NCBI RefSeq assembly: GCF_000251105.1
Contig: NC_017034.1
Span: forward strand, 496,001-560,000
DNA: 64,000 bases
Direction: 5' to 3'
DNA from: Methanocella conradii HZ254
GTDB lineage: Archaea > Halobacteriota > Methanocellia > Methanocellales > Methanocellaceae
In this document: positions 55,347-64,000 of the stretch, piece by piece
Layout of the letters: each line of letters begins with the position of its first letter
How positions within the stretch are numbered: position 1 is the stretch's first letter
Made by a program: the position numbers and the translations under genes
The notes under the pieces: generated by a model
Databases searched by the model: none
Seen by the model: the letters and a program-made list of their open reading frames with translations, nothing else
What the model was told of the DNA's origin: nothing

Positions 55347-57533
55347 CTAGAACCTTCGGTTATAGACCTCGGAGCCGCCGTTCGAGTATATCAAGCCCCT
55401 ATCCTTCGATACATCGTCCGCCCTCACGTAATAATCCCTGCATATGGCGCCATTATCCTTGACCAGGAGCACCTTATCGTTAAGCACATTATAGGTGCCC
55501 ATGAACACGTACGAAACCTCGAAAAGCTTGCCACTGATAGGTATCTCCGCGGCCTGGCTGGCGTTCAGCCCCCTTAAAAGCTGCAGCCGATTCCAGTCGC
55601 CGTATATAGGTGGCAGGTAATAGTTATTGGCCTTGCTATCGACGACTATGGGGCTACGCTCTCTCATGATCCAGCTAGCGCCCGCCACCTCGGCGCTATT
55701 AAAGACGGCGCTATCCACGGTCTTGTTGAGAGAATAGGAGATTGGCACGTCCCTGAAGACCTCGAACACAAGCCCGGTGTTGAAGACAAGGAATATCGCC
55801 AGGAAGATTGACAATGCCCTGAACGCTATGGGCATGGCAGGGTTATTCCTGCGCACGACCCTCCCGATTAGCCAGCTCACCCCAAGCCATCCGAGCACGA
55901 AGAAGATGGCCAGGAAGATGAGCGTAATCTGGTATAGCCTGGTCGTATTCAACGCGCTGGACACGTACGGTATGGATATCCCCGCGACCAGTAAGGCGAC
56001 CATTACCAGCGAGAAGGCAAAGTATTCCTTGCCTATCCTCGCCAGGTCATTCTTTAGCGCTATTGCGGCGATGCCTATCACAATAAACGCCTGGGTGAAC
56101 ATCATTAAGTAGAGGTACGCCTTATGCAGGGCCGATACCGAGCCCCCTTCAATTATGAGAGCCATCCCTTGAACCATCTCTGGGTTTAGGAAGCCCTGCT
56201 TTACGTTACTTATCATGGTTGCGAGAAGCACCAGTATAGTATTGAAGGCGTTCCCGCTGGCTGTGAAGACGTACCATGCCAGGCAGAACGTGACGAGCGG
56301 TATTATCAATGCCAGCGAGAGCCTCCTGTTTAGGCCGGCATCGCTCAAGCCCTTAAGGCGTATCGCCTTGCCAAGCCTAAGCATTACCCACACGATGATA
56401 AGCGAGGCGATGAAAATGTACGTCAGGCCATAGTGGGATACTACCACCGAGAACGAGAATATGATGAAGAGGAGGGACCACTTCACCTTATCCATGCTCT
56501 GGTTGATTAGCAAAAGGATCACGAGCACCAGGAATAGCTCCGCTATCTCCTGCCTCGCTAGCTGTATCATCTCGGTATAGAATACCACGAGAGACGTGAA
56601 GAAGAACGCCGCCATGAAGGCGACCTTCTCATTAGCCTGCCTCCTGAACGCCTCGTAAAGGCCTAAAGGCACGAGCGCGAAGAGCGCTGGATAGGCCAGC
56701 TTGAATACCCACGCTATGTCCATGTTCATGACTATGGAGTATATGGGCGCCAGCATGACTATGCTCAGCATGGCGTTGAGTACCCTGAATAGCGACGTGT
56801 CCCAGAAGCCGTTATTCAGGATGAGTGAGGCATAGTACCTTTCGTATTGTATGTCCCAGCCGTTGATATACGTGGAAATGAGGGCGTTGTGGAGCACCAG
56901 CGATAGCGCCACGACGAATATTGCGAGCGGATAGAGCCTCCCGGGTATGAACCTGTCGAATCCCACTAAAAGCACGATGGCCGCCAGGATCAGGATCATA
57001 ACTGCCAGAAGCGCGTTTTCGTTGAACAGGTTCATCAGGTACGCGCCGGCTACCGCCAGGAATGGCACAATATACAGGAATAGGGCGGGCGGCGAGAGGG
57101 CCTCCCCAATGTCTAGAAGAGGCTTATCCTCGCCCTTTCCATCCCTGAGGCAGCAGGCCACGCTGAATACTAGTACGAGCGCCGTAAGCATGGCCATTAT
57201 GGGCAATATGGTTATTGGCGTGGCGAGGCCGAGGTGGGGCCCGACGAGGTTAAGCAGCGCGCCCGTGAACATGAGGGCGGCGAGGCTCATGCCTATCGTG
57301 AATAGCGTCGACTCAACTGGCCCAAGCTTGCGGACGTTCATGGCCCGCAGGATAACGGCTCCGGGAATGAACGTCAGGTATATGAAACATACGAGTTGCC
57401 GGAGGGCTGGCACCTGAAAGCCGACCGAATCCATCCGTATAAGGATGAGCGCCGCCACCTGCGTGGCCAGCACTACCCCCAGGAATTTCTTAATGTCCCA
57501 ATCGATTAGCCTTAATGGATCACTCACTTGCAT
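55347..57533 (-). CDS. DUF2206 polytopic membrane protein
   Basis: A protein of about 728 residues with roughly 16-18 hydrophobic helices, matching the DUF2206 family of methanogen membrane proteins with a GT-C-like (PMT-type) topology. A short acidic motif (NGWDIQYERYY) in the first large extracytoplasmic loop resembles those of GT-C enzymes. A C-terminal globular domain (about 130 residues) follows the last helix. ATG 57533 (MQVSDPLRL) is preferred over GTG 57542. It lies just behind the GT2 gene on the same strand. It probably transfers or moves a lipid-linked sugar; not proven. Confidence 0.85.
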   Translation of the reverse strand: MQVSDPLRLIDWDIKKFLGVVLATQVAALILIRMDSVGFQVPALRQLVCFIYLTFIPGAVILRAMNVRKLGPVESTLFTIGMSLAALMFTGALLNLVGPHLGLATPITILPIMAMLTALVLVFSVACCLRDGKGEDKPLLDIGEALSPPALFLYIVPFLAVAGAYLMNLFNENALLAVMILILAAIVLLVGFDRFIPGRLYPLAIFVVALSLVLHNALISTYINGWDIQYERYYASLILNNGFWDTSLFRVLNAMLSIVMLAPIYSIVMNMDIAWVFKLAYPALFALVPLGLYEAFRRQANEKVAFMAAFFFTSLVVFYTEMIQLARQEIAELFLVLVILLLINQSMDKVKWSLLFIIFSFSVVVSHYGLTYIFIASLIIVWVMLRLGKAIRLKGLSDAGLNRRLSLALIIPLVTFCLAWYVFTASGNAFNTILVLLATMISNVKQGFLNPEMVQGMALIIEGGSVSALHKAYLYLMMFTQAFIVIGIAAIALKNDLARIGKEYFAFSLVMVALLVAGISIPYVSSALNTTRLYQITLIFLAIFFVLGWLGVSWLIGRVVRRNNPAMPIAFRALSIFLAIFLVFNTGLVFEVFRDVPISYSLNKTVDSAVFNSAEVAGASWIMRERSPIVVDSKANNYYLPPIYGDWNRLQLLRGLNASQAAEIPISGKLFEVSYVFMGTYNVLNDKVLLVKDNGAICRDYYVRADDVSKDRGLIYSNGGSEVYNRRF

Positions 57534-57554
57534 GCTTATCACTCTATAACAACA

Positions 57555-58529
57555 TCATGATTTACTGGGAACCGTGCTCTGAATGGACATGAGGACGAGC
57601 GCGGTGAATACGCCCAGCGTTCCGGCTATCATGCATAGCATGACGGCGATCGATACGCTGGAGGCCATGGTCGCGTCCGCCAGGCTCGTGAAAGTGATGT
57701 AGACGCACGACACGAGCAGGGCGATGCCCGGCACCCCGAAGAACATCATTGGCCTCCTCTGCGACCCCATCTTGAGAATTGACCCCAGGCATGCGAAACC
57801 GTGGATTACTGGATTTTCGGTAGAAGTACCCCTCAGGTCGTATCGGGCCTTTATGGGAACTTCAGAGACTTTCAAGCGCTTTTCAGCGGCCTTGAACAAT
57901 ATTTCGGAGCCTATGCCCATGCCCTCATCCTCAAGGTCTATCTCGCGTATGGCTTTCGCCGAGTATGCCCTAAACCCGCTTTGTGAGTCCGATGTTTTAA
58001 GGCCTGAGCCCAGGGCAGTGGCCAGGTCTAGCACCTTCATGCCTACCTTGCGATAAGCTGGAATACGTTGATTTTTACCATTTCCGTTGACGAACCTGGA
58101 GCCAATGACTACGTCCGCCCCGGCTTTCTTCAATTCTGCCACAAGTAACGGTATATCATCAGGGTTGTGCTGGCCATCGCCGTCTATGATCACGAGAGCG
58201 CTAGCTCTCCACGACTTCGCGGCATCAAAGCATGACTTGATGGCGGCCCCATATCCTTTGTTCACGCCATGCGATATGACGTCCGCGCCTACGAGCCTGG
58301 CGACCTCGGCCGTATGGTCATTGGAGCCATCGTCGATGACGACCACGGAGTCTGCATACTTCCTGCACCTGGCTATGACGCTCCCTATGGCGACCTCCTC
58401 GTTATACGCCGGTATCGCTACCATCAGGCCAGCCTTGCTTTCCTGGCCTGCTGTAAGTTCGGCGGCATTATATGGCGATTTTAGGTTTTCGGAATGTCTG
58501 CCGGTGGAGTCAAGAATTGTTGTGGCCAT
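57555..58529 (-). CDS. Glycosyltransferase, GT2 family, dolichyl-phosphate sugar synthase-like
   Basis: A 324-residue GT2 enzyme. The GT-A fold is visible with MVAIPAYNEEVAIGSV, VVIDDGSNDHT, the DxD-like IIDGDGQHNPDDIP and a SQSGFRAYS block. Two C-terminal hydrophobic helices (about residues 254-276 and 286-308) anchor it. This is the usual shape of archaeal enzymes that load sugars onto dolichyl phosphate. It is the first gene of the pair with the DUF2206 gene, so the two may provide and use a lipid-linked sugar. N-terminal ~30 residues are extra. Confidence 0.92.
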   Translation of the reverse strand: MATTILDSTGRHSENLKSPYNAAELTAGQESKAGLMVAIPAYNEEVAIGSVIARCRKYADSVVVIDDGSNDHTAEVARLVGADVISHGVNKGYGAAIKSCFDAAKSWRASALVIIDGDGQHNPDDIPLLVAELKKAGADVVIGSRFVNGNGKNQRIPAYRKVGMKVLDLATALGSGLKTSDSQSGFRAYSAKAIREIDLEDEGMGIGSEILFKAAEKRLKVSEVPIKARYDLRGTSTENPVIHGFACLGSILKMGSQRRPMMFFGVPGIALLVSCVYITFTSLADATMASSVSIAVMLCMIAGTLGVFTALVLMSIQSTVPSKS

Positions 58530-58717
58530 ATCTGGTTTATCTCCGATGAATTGTATATTAATCTATTATTATACAATAGTATATAATTATTTTGATTGAT
58601 ATACTAATTAATTTATATAATTATGTGGCTTATTAGCGTGCCTTCCTGGGCCATTTTATCGCTATCCTGGCGAATAAATATTAAATATTGGCAGGTATAA
58701 GCCTTTTTTATAATCAA

Positions 58718-58809
58718 GCCCCTGTGGCTCAGATGGTTAGAGCGGCTGACATGTAATGAGTTTCTTACATGGCATCAGCACGTCGCAAGTTCAAGCCTTG
58801 CCGGGGGCT
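58718..58809 (+). tRNA. tRNA-Thr (TGT) with an intron at 37/38
   Basis: The acceptor GCCCCTG/CGGGGGC, D arm GCTC/GAGC, anticodon stem GCTGA/TCAGC and T stem GCAAG/CTTGC all form. Between the anticodon stem strands are 25 nt, 18 too many. They fold as a standard bulge-helix-bulge: bulge GCA, CATG/CATG helix, bulge TAA, TGAG/CTTA helix. This places the 18-nt intron at 58756-58773, leaving anticodon TGT (58752-58754). The discriminator is T at 58809, which fits archaeal tRNA-Thr. Position 33 (58751) is A instead of the near-universal U. CCA is not encoded. The tRNA has a TATA-like element (gccttttttataatc) upstream. Confidence 0.85.
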
Positions 58810-58907
58810 CTAAAATTTTATTATTTTATTAAAATTAAAAAAAGTTTTATTGAAGCAGCTCAAAATACATGTATGCCGAACTTATTATCACCCCCATCAT
58901 ATTTTTC

Positions 58908-60734
58908 CTATTCAACGGTCACGGATTTAGCGAGGTTACGGGGCTTATCGACCGGACAGCCCCTAAACACCGCTATATAATAGGCAAATAGCTGAAGCAC
59001 GATAGTCGAAAGAATCGGAGCAATATACTCGTTAGAGTCGGGTATGCGCACCACAAAGTCGACCAGCTGGTCGATGAGGCCATCGCTCTCGCTCGCTATC
59101 GCTATCACCGAGGCGTCCCTGGCCTTAATCTCCTTGATATTGCTGACCATCTTATGATAGGTGGCGCATTGCGTGGCGATAGCTATGACGGGTATATTCG
59201 TAGTGATGAGCGCGAGCGGGCCATGCTTTAGCTCGCCCGCCGCATAGCCCTCGGATATTATGTACGATATCTCTTTTAGCTTAAGCGCCCCTTCGAGGGC
59301 TATTGGATAATTAAGGTTCCTGCCCACGAAGAAGAACTGCCCCGCGTTCCTGAACAAAGACGCAAGGCCCATGATATAGCGCTCATTCTCGAGCAAGCGC
59401 TGCACTTTATTAGGGAGGGCCTTGAGCTCGGCGACCATCCTTATATTCTGCTCGGCGCCTAGCATGCCCTTCATAGTGCCCAGGTAGAGGGCGACCATGT
59501 ACATTATGACTATTTGCGAGGTGAACGTCTTAGTGGCTGCCACCCCTATCTCGGGGCCACACCTCATGTAGATGGAGTAGTTAGCCTCGCGGGAGACCGT
59601 GCTTCCTACCACATTGGTTATGGCCAGCACCCTGGCGCCTTTTTTAATGGAGCCTTTGACGGCGGCGATCGTATCCGCAGTTTCGCCTGACTGGGAAAGG
59701 GCTATGACGAGCGTCTCATGGCCGAGCCTGTTGGCAGAATACCGGAACTCAGACCCGATCTCCACGCTCACAGGGATGTCAGTCATGGATTCTATGGCAT
59801 ATTTACCGATCAGGCCGGCATGGTAAGAGGTGCCGCACGCAACGATGACGATGCGCTTGATATCGTCTATGTCCGCTTTAGTGAGAGTTAGCTCCGGCAT
59901 TACGACCTCTCCAGTCAGCTCGTTGAGCCTCCCCGCGATGGCATCCCTCAGTGACTTGGGCTGCTCGTGGATCTCCTTTAGCATGTAATTCTCATAGCCA
60001 GACTTTTCCGCCTCCTCGAGCTCCCAATCGATTATCCGGGCCTCTCGCCTGACAGGGCGCCCATTAAAGTCAATGACTTCTATGCCTTCGCCGGACATTA
60101 TGACTATGTCGCCATCTTCCATGAAAATGGCTTTTTTAGTGTATTTCAGGAAGGCCGTCACGTCGGAGGCTAAAAAGTACTGGCCATCGCCCAGCCCGAT
60201 GACTATAGGGCTATCTTTCTTGGCTGCGAATACCTTTCCCGGCGCATGATTACTGACGATGGCAATGGCATATGAGCCTTCGAGCTCCCTGACAGTATCA
60301 AGCAGGGCCTGCACGACGCTGCCCGCGTAATTTTTCTCTAGCAGGTGAGCGATGACCTCCGTATCCGTCTCGGAGGAGAACTTGTGTCCCTGAGCGATCA
60401 GGCCATCCTTAAGGCTCTGGTAGTTCTCAATGATGCCGTTATGCACCACGGCGAAATTCCCCGTGCAATCCTTATGAGGGTGAGCGTTATAGTCGGATGG
60501 CTTACCATGCGTAGCCCACCTGGTATGGCCGATGCCAGCAGTGGCATTCAACGTGATCGGCACCTTATCCTTGAGATTAAGAATCCTGCCATGGGATTTT
60601 ATGACCCTTAGCGAATCATTTGAGACAAGAGCGATGCCAGCAGAATCATAGCCCCTATATTCCAGGCACTCAAGAGAGTCTAATAATATATTAATGGTAT
60701 TGCCATTTCCAATATAGCCGACTATTCCGCACAT
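58908..60734 (-). CDS. glmS: Glucosamine-fructose-6-phosphate aminotransferase
   Basis: GlmS makes glucosamine-6-phosphate from fructose-6-phosphate and glutamine. The 608-residue protein has the N-terminal nucleophile domain (MCGIVGYIG, with Cys2 after Met loss), GHTRWATHGKP and the two SIS domains (VACGTSYHAG, ALSQSGETADT), and ends PRNLAKSVTVE. Length is normal. It is followed on the same strand, 17 nt upstream of its start, by the GlmU-like gene, so both likely form one UDP-GlcNAc operon. No glmS ribozyme is expected or seen. Confidence 0.96.
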   Translation of the reverse strand: MCGIVGYIGNGNTINILLDSLECLEYRGYDSAGIALVSNDSLRVIKSHGRILNLKDKVPITLNATAGIGHTRWATHGKPSDYNAHPHKDCTGNFAVVHNGIIENYQSLKDGLIAQGHKFSSETDTEVIAHLLEKNYAGSVVQALLDTVRELEGSYAIAIVSNHAPGKVFAAKKDSPIVIGLGDGQYFLASDVTAFLKYTKKAIFMEDGDIVIMSGEGIEVIDFNGRPVRREARIIDWELEEAEKSGYENYMLKEIHEQPKSLRDAIAGRLNELTGEVVMPELTLTKADIDDIKRIVIVACGTSYHAGLIGKYAIESMTDIPVSVEIGSEFRYSANRLGHETLVIALSQSGETADTIAAVKGSIKKGARVLAITNVVGSTVSREANYSIYMRCGPEIGVAATKTFTSQIVIMYMVALYLGTMKGMLGAEQNIRMVAELKALPNKVQRLLENERYIMGLASLFRNAGQFFFVGRNLNYPIALEGALKLKEISYIISEGYAAGELKHGPLALITTNIPVIAIATQCATYHKMVSNIKEIKARDASVIAIASESDGLIDQLVDFVVRIPDSNEYIAPILSTIVLQLFAYYIAVFRGCPVDKPRNLAKSVTVE

Positions 60735-60751
60735 GTCTTACCACTTTACGC

Positions 60752-61954
60752 CTAAACGACGACCGTATTATCGCTAATGTTCGACCTTATGGTGGCGCCG
60801 GCGCCGATTTTACATCGAATGCCTATGATATTCCCGGGCCTGGCCAGGACCCCGCCCGCGATGCAGGTGTTATCCCCGATGATAGCCCCTATAGTGGTTT
60901 TCTTCAGCACGCCATCGACCTCTACCGTGGCGTCCCCGTCCTCGGCGATGAAACCGCTCCCAAGCATGGCGCCTTCCCCTATGATCGAGCCCGAGATGTG
61001 GCTTAAAGAAGCGACCTTTACGTTATCCATTAAAATGCTATTCGATATCCGGGTAAGCGGCTCTATAGTGCAATTACTGCCAATGCTGGTATCCGGCAAT
61101 ATGACGGAATTAGGGCCGATGTCACAGTTATCGCCTATGCATACGGGGCCCTGGATATAAGTGCCGGGGCGGATTACGGTATTATTTCCTATCCCTACAT
61201 GGCCGGATATCATGGCGCCTTTCTCTATAGCGCCCGATACCCCTAGCTTCTGGCGCTTCAGGGTCTCCGAATTAAGTTTTAGAAGGTCCCATGGGTATAG
61301 GGCATCCATCCATATCGCTTTAGAGTATATGCTCCGGACGGCATACCCGCTGCCGATCATTTTTTTAATGGCATCAGTTAACTCGTATTCGCCTCTCTCC
61401 GAAATTTCCATGCAGCTTAAAAAGTCGAAAATTTTTGTTGAGAAGCAGTAAACCCCGGCGTTTACGATGTTACCATTATCCTCGTACTTAGGCTTCTCCA
61501 GTATATCCTTAACCAGCCCATTATTCGTCTCGACAACCCCGTACTTTTTTGCGGGGCTGGCATGGGTGACGAGCATTACAGCATCGCAGTCCCTGGCGTT
61601 CATGATTTGCTTAATGTCCGAAGTATTAACGATCGTGTCGCCATTGACCAGCAAAAATTGGCCAGCAACTTTATCTGCCGCCTGCCTCAGGGCATGCGCG
61701 GTGCCTAGCTGGGGGGATTGCTCCACATACGTTATATTGACCCCCCATGCACGGCCGTCACCGAAGTAGTCCATGATTTTTTCCCGCTTATAGCCGACGA
61801 CCATTATTATGTCGATAATGCCGCTATCCCTGAGGGCAGCGATTACGTACTCGAGGATCGGCTTATTACCGACGGGTATCATCACCTTCGGCCTGGTTAT
61901 GGTAAAAGGCTTAAGACGGCTGCCCTCGCCTGCGGCCAGCACGACAGCGATCAT
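60752..61954 (-). CDS. GlmU-like sugar-phosphate nucleotidylyltransferase/acetyltransferase
   Basis: A 400-residue protein from ATG 61954 (MIAVVLAAGEGSRLKPFT); the 10 residues upstream (from 61984) have no family counterpart. An N-terminal nucleotidyltransferase domain (GEGSRLKPFTITRPK, LLVNGDTIV) is followed by a left-handed beta-helix with hexapeptide repeats (IGNNTV, IGDNCD, IGSNCT). This is the arrangement of archaeal bifunctional GlcN-1-P acetyltransferase/GlcNAc-1-P uridyltransferases. Preceding glmS, it supports UDP-GlcNAc synthesis; glucose-1-P specificity cannot be fully excluded. Confidence 0.9.
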   Translation of the reverse strand: MIAVVLAAGEGSRLKPFTITRPKVMIPVGNKPILEYVIAALRDSGIIDIIMVVGYKREKIMDYFGDGRAWGVNITYVEQSPQLGTAHALRQAADKVAGQFLLVNGDTIVNTSDIKQIMNARDCDAVMLVTHASPAKKYGVVETNNGLVKDILEKPKYEDNGNIVNAGVYCFSTKIFDFLSCMEISERGEYELTDAIKKMIGSGYAVRSIYSKAIWMDALYPWDLLKLNSETLKRQKLGVSGAIEKGAMISGHVGIGNNTVIRPGTYIQGPVCIGDNCDIGPNSVILPDTSIGSNCTIEPLTRISNSILMDNVKVASLSHISGSIIGEGAMLGSGFIAEDGDATVEVDGVLKKTTIGAIIGDNTCIAGGVLARPGNIIGIRCKIGAGATIRSNISDNTVVV

Positions 61955-62221
61955 GGCGTAATAACAACCCCCTATGGGCGTCAATAAGTAATCTCTTCCA
62001 GAGAGACAAATAATAAGTCAAATGATTATATATCTTATTGATATATTTAACGTATTTTTATTAATATTATATTTAAAAAGTCGATTTAAAATTTATTTTT
62101 GAGCTTGATAAAAAAATGCATAGATTTGACGTTTATTATGATAATAATTTTACTAAATTAGGAAAGGTATATATAAGCATAGCAAGCTATTGATATTGAA
62201 TTGCATAAGGGAGCGCTGCGG

Positions 62222-62734
62222 ATGAGCTCAAAGTATAAAGGCAACCTTGACGAAACTGACATTTATATCATAAGGAAGCTTTGCGAGAACAGTAACACCC
62301 CTCTGGCGTGTATAGGAGAGGAGCTGAACGTCTCGCCTTCGACGGTCCACAAGAGGATCAACCGCCTCGTCGACGGAGGCGTCATCGAGCGATTCACCAT
62401 TTTATTCGACCCGGTGATACTTGACCTTAAGACGGTGGCGTTCGTCGGGATAGAGCTGGAGCGCAGCGCGCTCACGGGGAAAAAAAAGGAAGACGTCATA
62501 TCACAGCTCATGAGCATCCCGGCAGTCCTTGAGATCTACGAGACGCTCGAGCCGTTCGACCTCATGCTCAAGCTGAGGACGAGCAGCGTCGACACGCTTC
62601 GCGAGATAATAGGGAACATTTCCAGCATACAGGGCGTGCTCAACACCAACACCATTTTGACTACGAAAAAGATCATGGAGACGCCGCTGAAGTATGACGT
62701 CCTCAAGGATATCAAAGGCCCTAACAAGAATTGA
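62222..62734 (+). CDS. Lrp/AsnC-family transcription regulator (copy 2)
   Basis: A 170-residue Lrp-type regulator from ATG 62222 (MSSKYKGNLDETD). The helix-turn-helix (LACIGEELNVSPSTVHKRIN) and the ligand domain closely match copy 1 at 41126-41617. A TTG at 62201 would add seven residues. The AT-rich region before it (61985-62221) holds TATA-like sequences for it and for the divergent GlmU-like gene. The spacing suggests it could control the neighbouring cell-surface genes. Confidence 0.92.
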   Translation: MSSKYKGNLDETDIYIIRKLCENSNTPLACIGEELNVSPSTVHKRINRLVDGGVIERFTILFDPVILDLKTVAFVGIELERSALTGKKKEDVISQLMSIPAVLEIYETLEPFDLMLKLRTSSVDTLREIIGNISSIQGVLNTNTILTTKKIMETPLKYDVLKDIKGPNKN

Positions 62735-62757
62735 GCTTTTCGAGGGCGATCGGGCCC

Positions 62758-63207
62758 TTAATGGATGTCCACGTAGGCCATCTCACGTATGGACTCCGTG
62801 ATTATGATGGTCTCATAATCCTTGATTTTGAGCGGCGCAATCCTGTCCTTGAGGATCCGCTTGAGCTCGTCGTAGTCCCACGTGGCGATGAGGAACGTCA
62901 GCTGGTATTCCCCATCAGTATGGTAGATCTGGAGGACGTTTTCCACGCGCTTTAGCTTTCTGGCCACTTCATCGATCCTGTCAGCGTCGACCTTACACTT
63001 GATTATGGCATAGCAATCAAGGCCCGCCTTCTTCTTATTGATGACGACCGTGTAGCCCTTTATGACGCCTTCCTCCTCCATGATGCCGATGCGGTCACGG
63101 ACCGTAGACTGTGCGCGGTCTATCTTCTTCGCGACGTCCTTGTACGTCATCCTGCCAGACTGCTGCAGGATGTTCAATATTTTCTTGTTCATCTTATCGA
63201 TCTTCAT
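62758..63207 (-). CDS. Lrp/AsnC-family transcription regulator (copy 3)
   Basis: A 149-residue Lrp-type regulator from ATG 63207 (MKIDKMNKKILNIL). The helix-turn-helix is TYKDVAKKIDRAQSTVRDRI and the ligand domain follows. It is more distant from copies 1 and 2. An ATG at 63249 lies before the expected transcription start. A TATA-like element is at about 63252-63262. It converges with copy 2 with 23 nt between stops and is divergent from the glycosyltransferase at the window end. Confidence 0.92.
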   Translation of the reverse strand: MKIDKMNKKILNILQQSGRMTYKDVAKKIDRAQSTVRDRIGIMEEEGVIKGYTVVINKKKAGLDCYAIIKCKVDADRIDEVARKLKRVENVLQIYHTDGEYQLTFLIATWDYDELKRILKDRIAPLKIKDYETIIITESIREMAYVDIH

Positions 63208-63328
63208 CGCATCGTCCTCGCGTGCGCTAAATATATTTAATAGATACATTAGTATATAAATATTCGGTTTTTAAATGATAGTTTATACGAATCTATTTTA
63301 TATATTTGCACATGATATTTTTTCGTGT

Positions 63329-64000
63329 ATGAGGCTTGCGTTCTTCGCATGGGAGTACCCGCCACGGCTTGTGGGAGGGCTTGGGACCTACGCCCAGTAC
63401 ATCACGAGGGAGCTCGTAAAGATGGGGCACGACGTGACCGTGTTCACCATGAACACGGGCAGCCTGAAAACCCACGAGGTGCTGCACGGGGTCTCAGTAC
63501 ACAGGCCGCTCGGGGTGGACGCCTCGGGCATCCTCAGAGTCATCGCCGCGAGCGAGCTGCAATCGTGGGGCGACCAGCTAAGGTTTTTCGGCTCTATCTT
63601 TACGTATGACATGCTGAGCTGCGCAAAGATGGTCAACAGGCTGATAAAGAAAGAGAAGGTCGAGTTCGACGTGGCGTGCGTCCATGACTGGATGGGGGCG
63701 ATGGCGCTTTTAATCTTAAAGGAGGAGATGCAATTGCCGGTGGCATTCCACGTCCACTCGACCGAGTGGGGCAGGAGCCGGGGCCGGGGAAGCAAGGTGG
63801 TGAGCGACATCGAGCACCGCGGCTCCATCATGGCGGACCGCATAGTCACGGTGAGCTATGCGATGAAGGAGGACCTGGCCAGCCATGGATGGGATGCCGG
63901 GAAAGTGAACGTCGTTTGGAACGGCGTGGACCCTGGCGTGTACGATCCCTCCAAGGTTGACATGGTCGAGGCGGGGGTGCTCAGGGAACGCTACGGCGCC
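63329..64000 (+). CDS. Glycogen-synthase-like glycosyltransferase, partial
   Basis: The ATG at 63329 starts MRLAFFAWEYPPRLVGGLG, the ADP/UDP-glucose binding start of GT4/GT5 enzymes. FDVACVHDWMGAMAL and FHVHSTEWGRSRGRGS are typical of starch/glycogen synthase-like proteins. The frame is open for 224 codons to the window end, so the catalytic second lobe is outside. A TATA box (ttttatatatttgc, about 63296-63309) lies 20-30 nt before the ATG, fitting a leaderless mRNA. Confidence 0.9.
   Translation, partial: MRLAFFAWEYPPRLVGGLGTYAQYITRELVKMGHDVTVFTMNTGSLKTHEVLHGVSVHRPLGVDASGILRVIAASELQSWGDQLRFFGSIFTYDMLSCAKMVNRLIKKEKVEFDVACVHDWMGAMALLILKEEMQLPVAFHVHSTEWGRSRGRGSKVVSDIEHRGSIMADRIVTVSYAMKEDLASHGWDAGKVNVVWNGVDPGVYDPSKVDMVEAGVLRERYGA

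Overview
The window is from a methanogenic archaeon, most likely of the order Methanocellales (Methanocella/Rice Cluster I). Supporting signs are the archaeal 16S/23S/5S operon with an embedded tRNA-Ala carrying an encoded CCA, GatD/GatE tRNA-dependent amidation, an archaeal toprim-type DnaG, the UPF0146, AMMECR1 and COG2100 families, TATA boxes about 25-30 nt before many starts, and DUF2206, DUF362 and DUF1616 proteins. The order is inferred from gene content and overall character, not from a search.

Layout. 1-3.6 kb: a minus-strand run of five pilin-like membrane-anchored proteins. 3.6-7.6 kb: TatC, an M50 protease, a small GTPase and an AMMECR1 protein. 7.6-9.2 kb: an ISH3/IS4-like insertion sequence nested in inverted-repeat DNA. 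9.3-18.2 kb: phosphate permease, dihydroorotase, an unassigned structured RNA, a cation-efflux protein, two toprim proteins including DnaG, RimI, UPF0146 and a caspase-like (CHAT-type) protein. 18.4-23.8 kb: the rRNA operon with its processing stems. 23.8-26.8 kb: an AT-rich island with secreted proteins, a degenerate 5S copy, a frameshifted PepSY gene and two copies of a structured leader. 27.4-32 kb: gatE, gatD, argH. 32.1-33.6 kb: a solitary TnpB unit. 33.7-39.6 kb: purE, an IlvD/Edd dehydratase, a radical SAM protein, thiC and a metallo-beta-lactamase-fold protein. 39.6-64 kb: a cell-surface and exopolysaccharide region with deacetylase, several glycosyltransferases, epimerase, flippase, GH16 proteins, DUF2206, glmS and a GlmU-like enzyme. 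Two near-paralogous Lrp regulators bracket it and a third Lrp lies at its right edge.

How it works together. GlmS and the GlmU-like protein can make UDP-GlcNAc. The epimerase, the glycosyltransferases and the Wzx-like flippase can build and export a glycan, and the secreted GH16-type proteins may trim or bind it. GatD and GatE together make Gln-tRNA(Gln).

Most notable observation: two homologous, roughly 220-nt minus-strand leaders (25389-25610 and 26594-26815). Each has a TATA box, a closing stem that pairs in both copies by different base pairs, two internal stems, and an anti-Shine-Dalgarno strand that can pair with the ribosome binding site. This is the architecture of a translational riboswitch. 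Other points of interest are an unassigned 250-nt RNA (11847-12095), an intron-bearing tRNA-Thr with A33, a TnpB with a relocated RuvC-II glutamate, and a pilin-like gene lacking a normal start codon where its conserved N-terminus begins.
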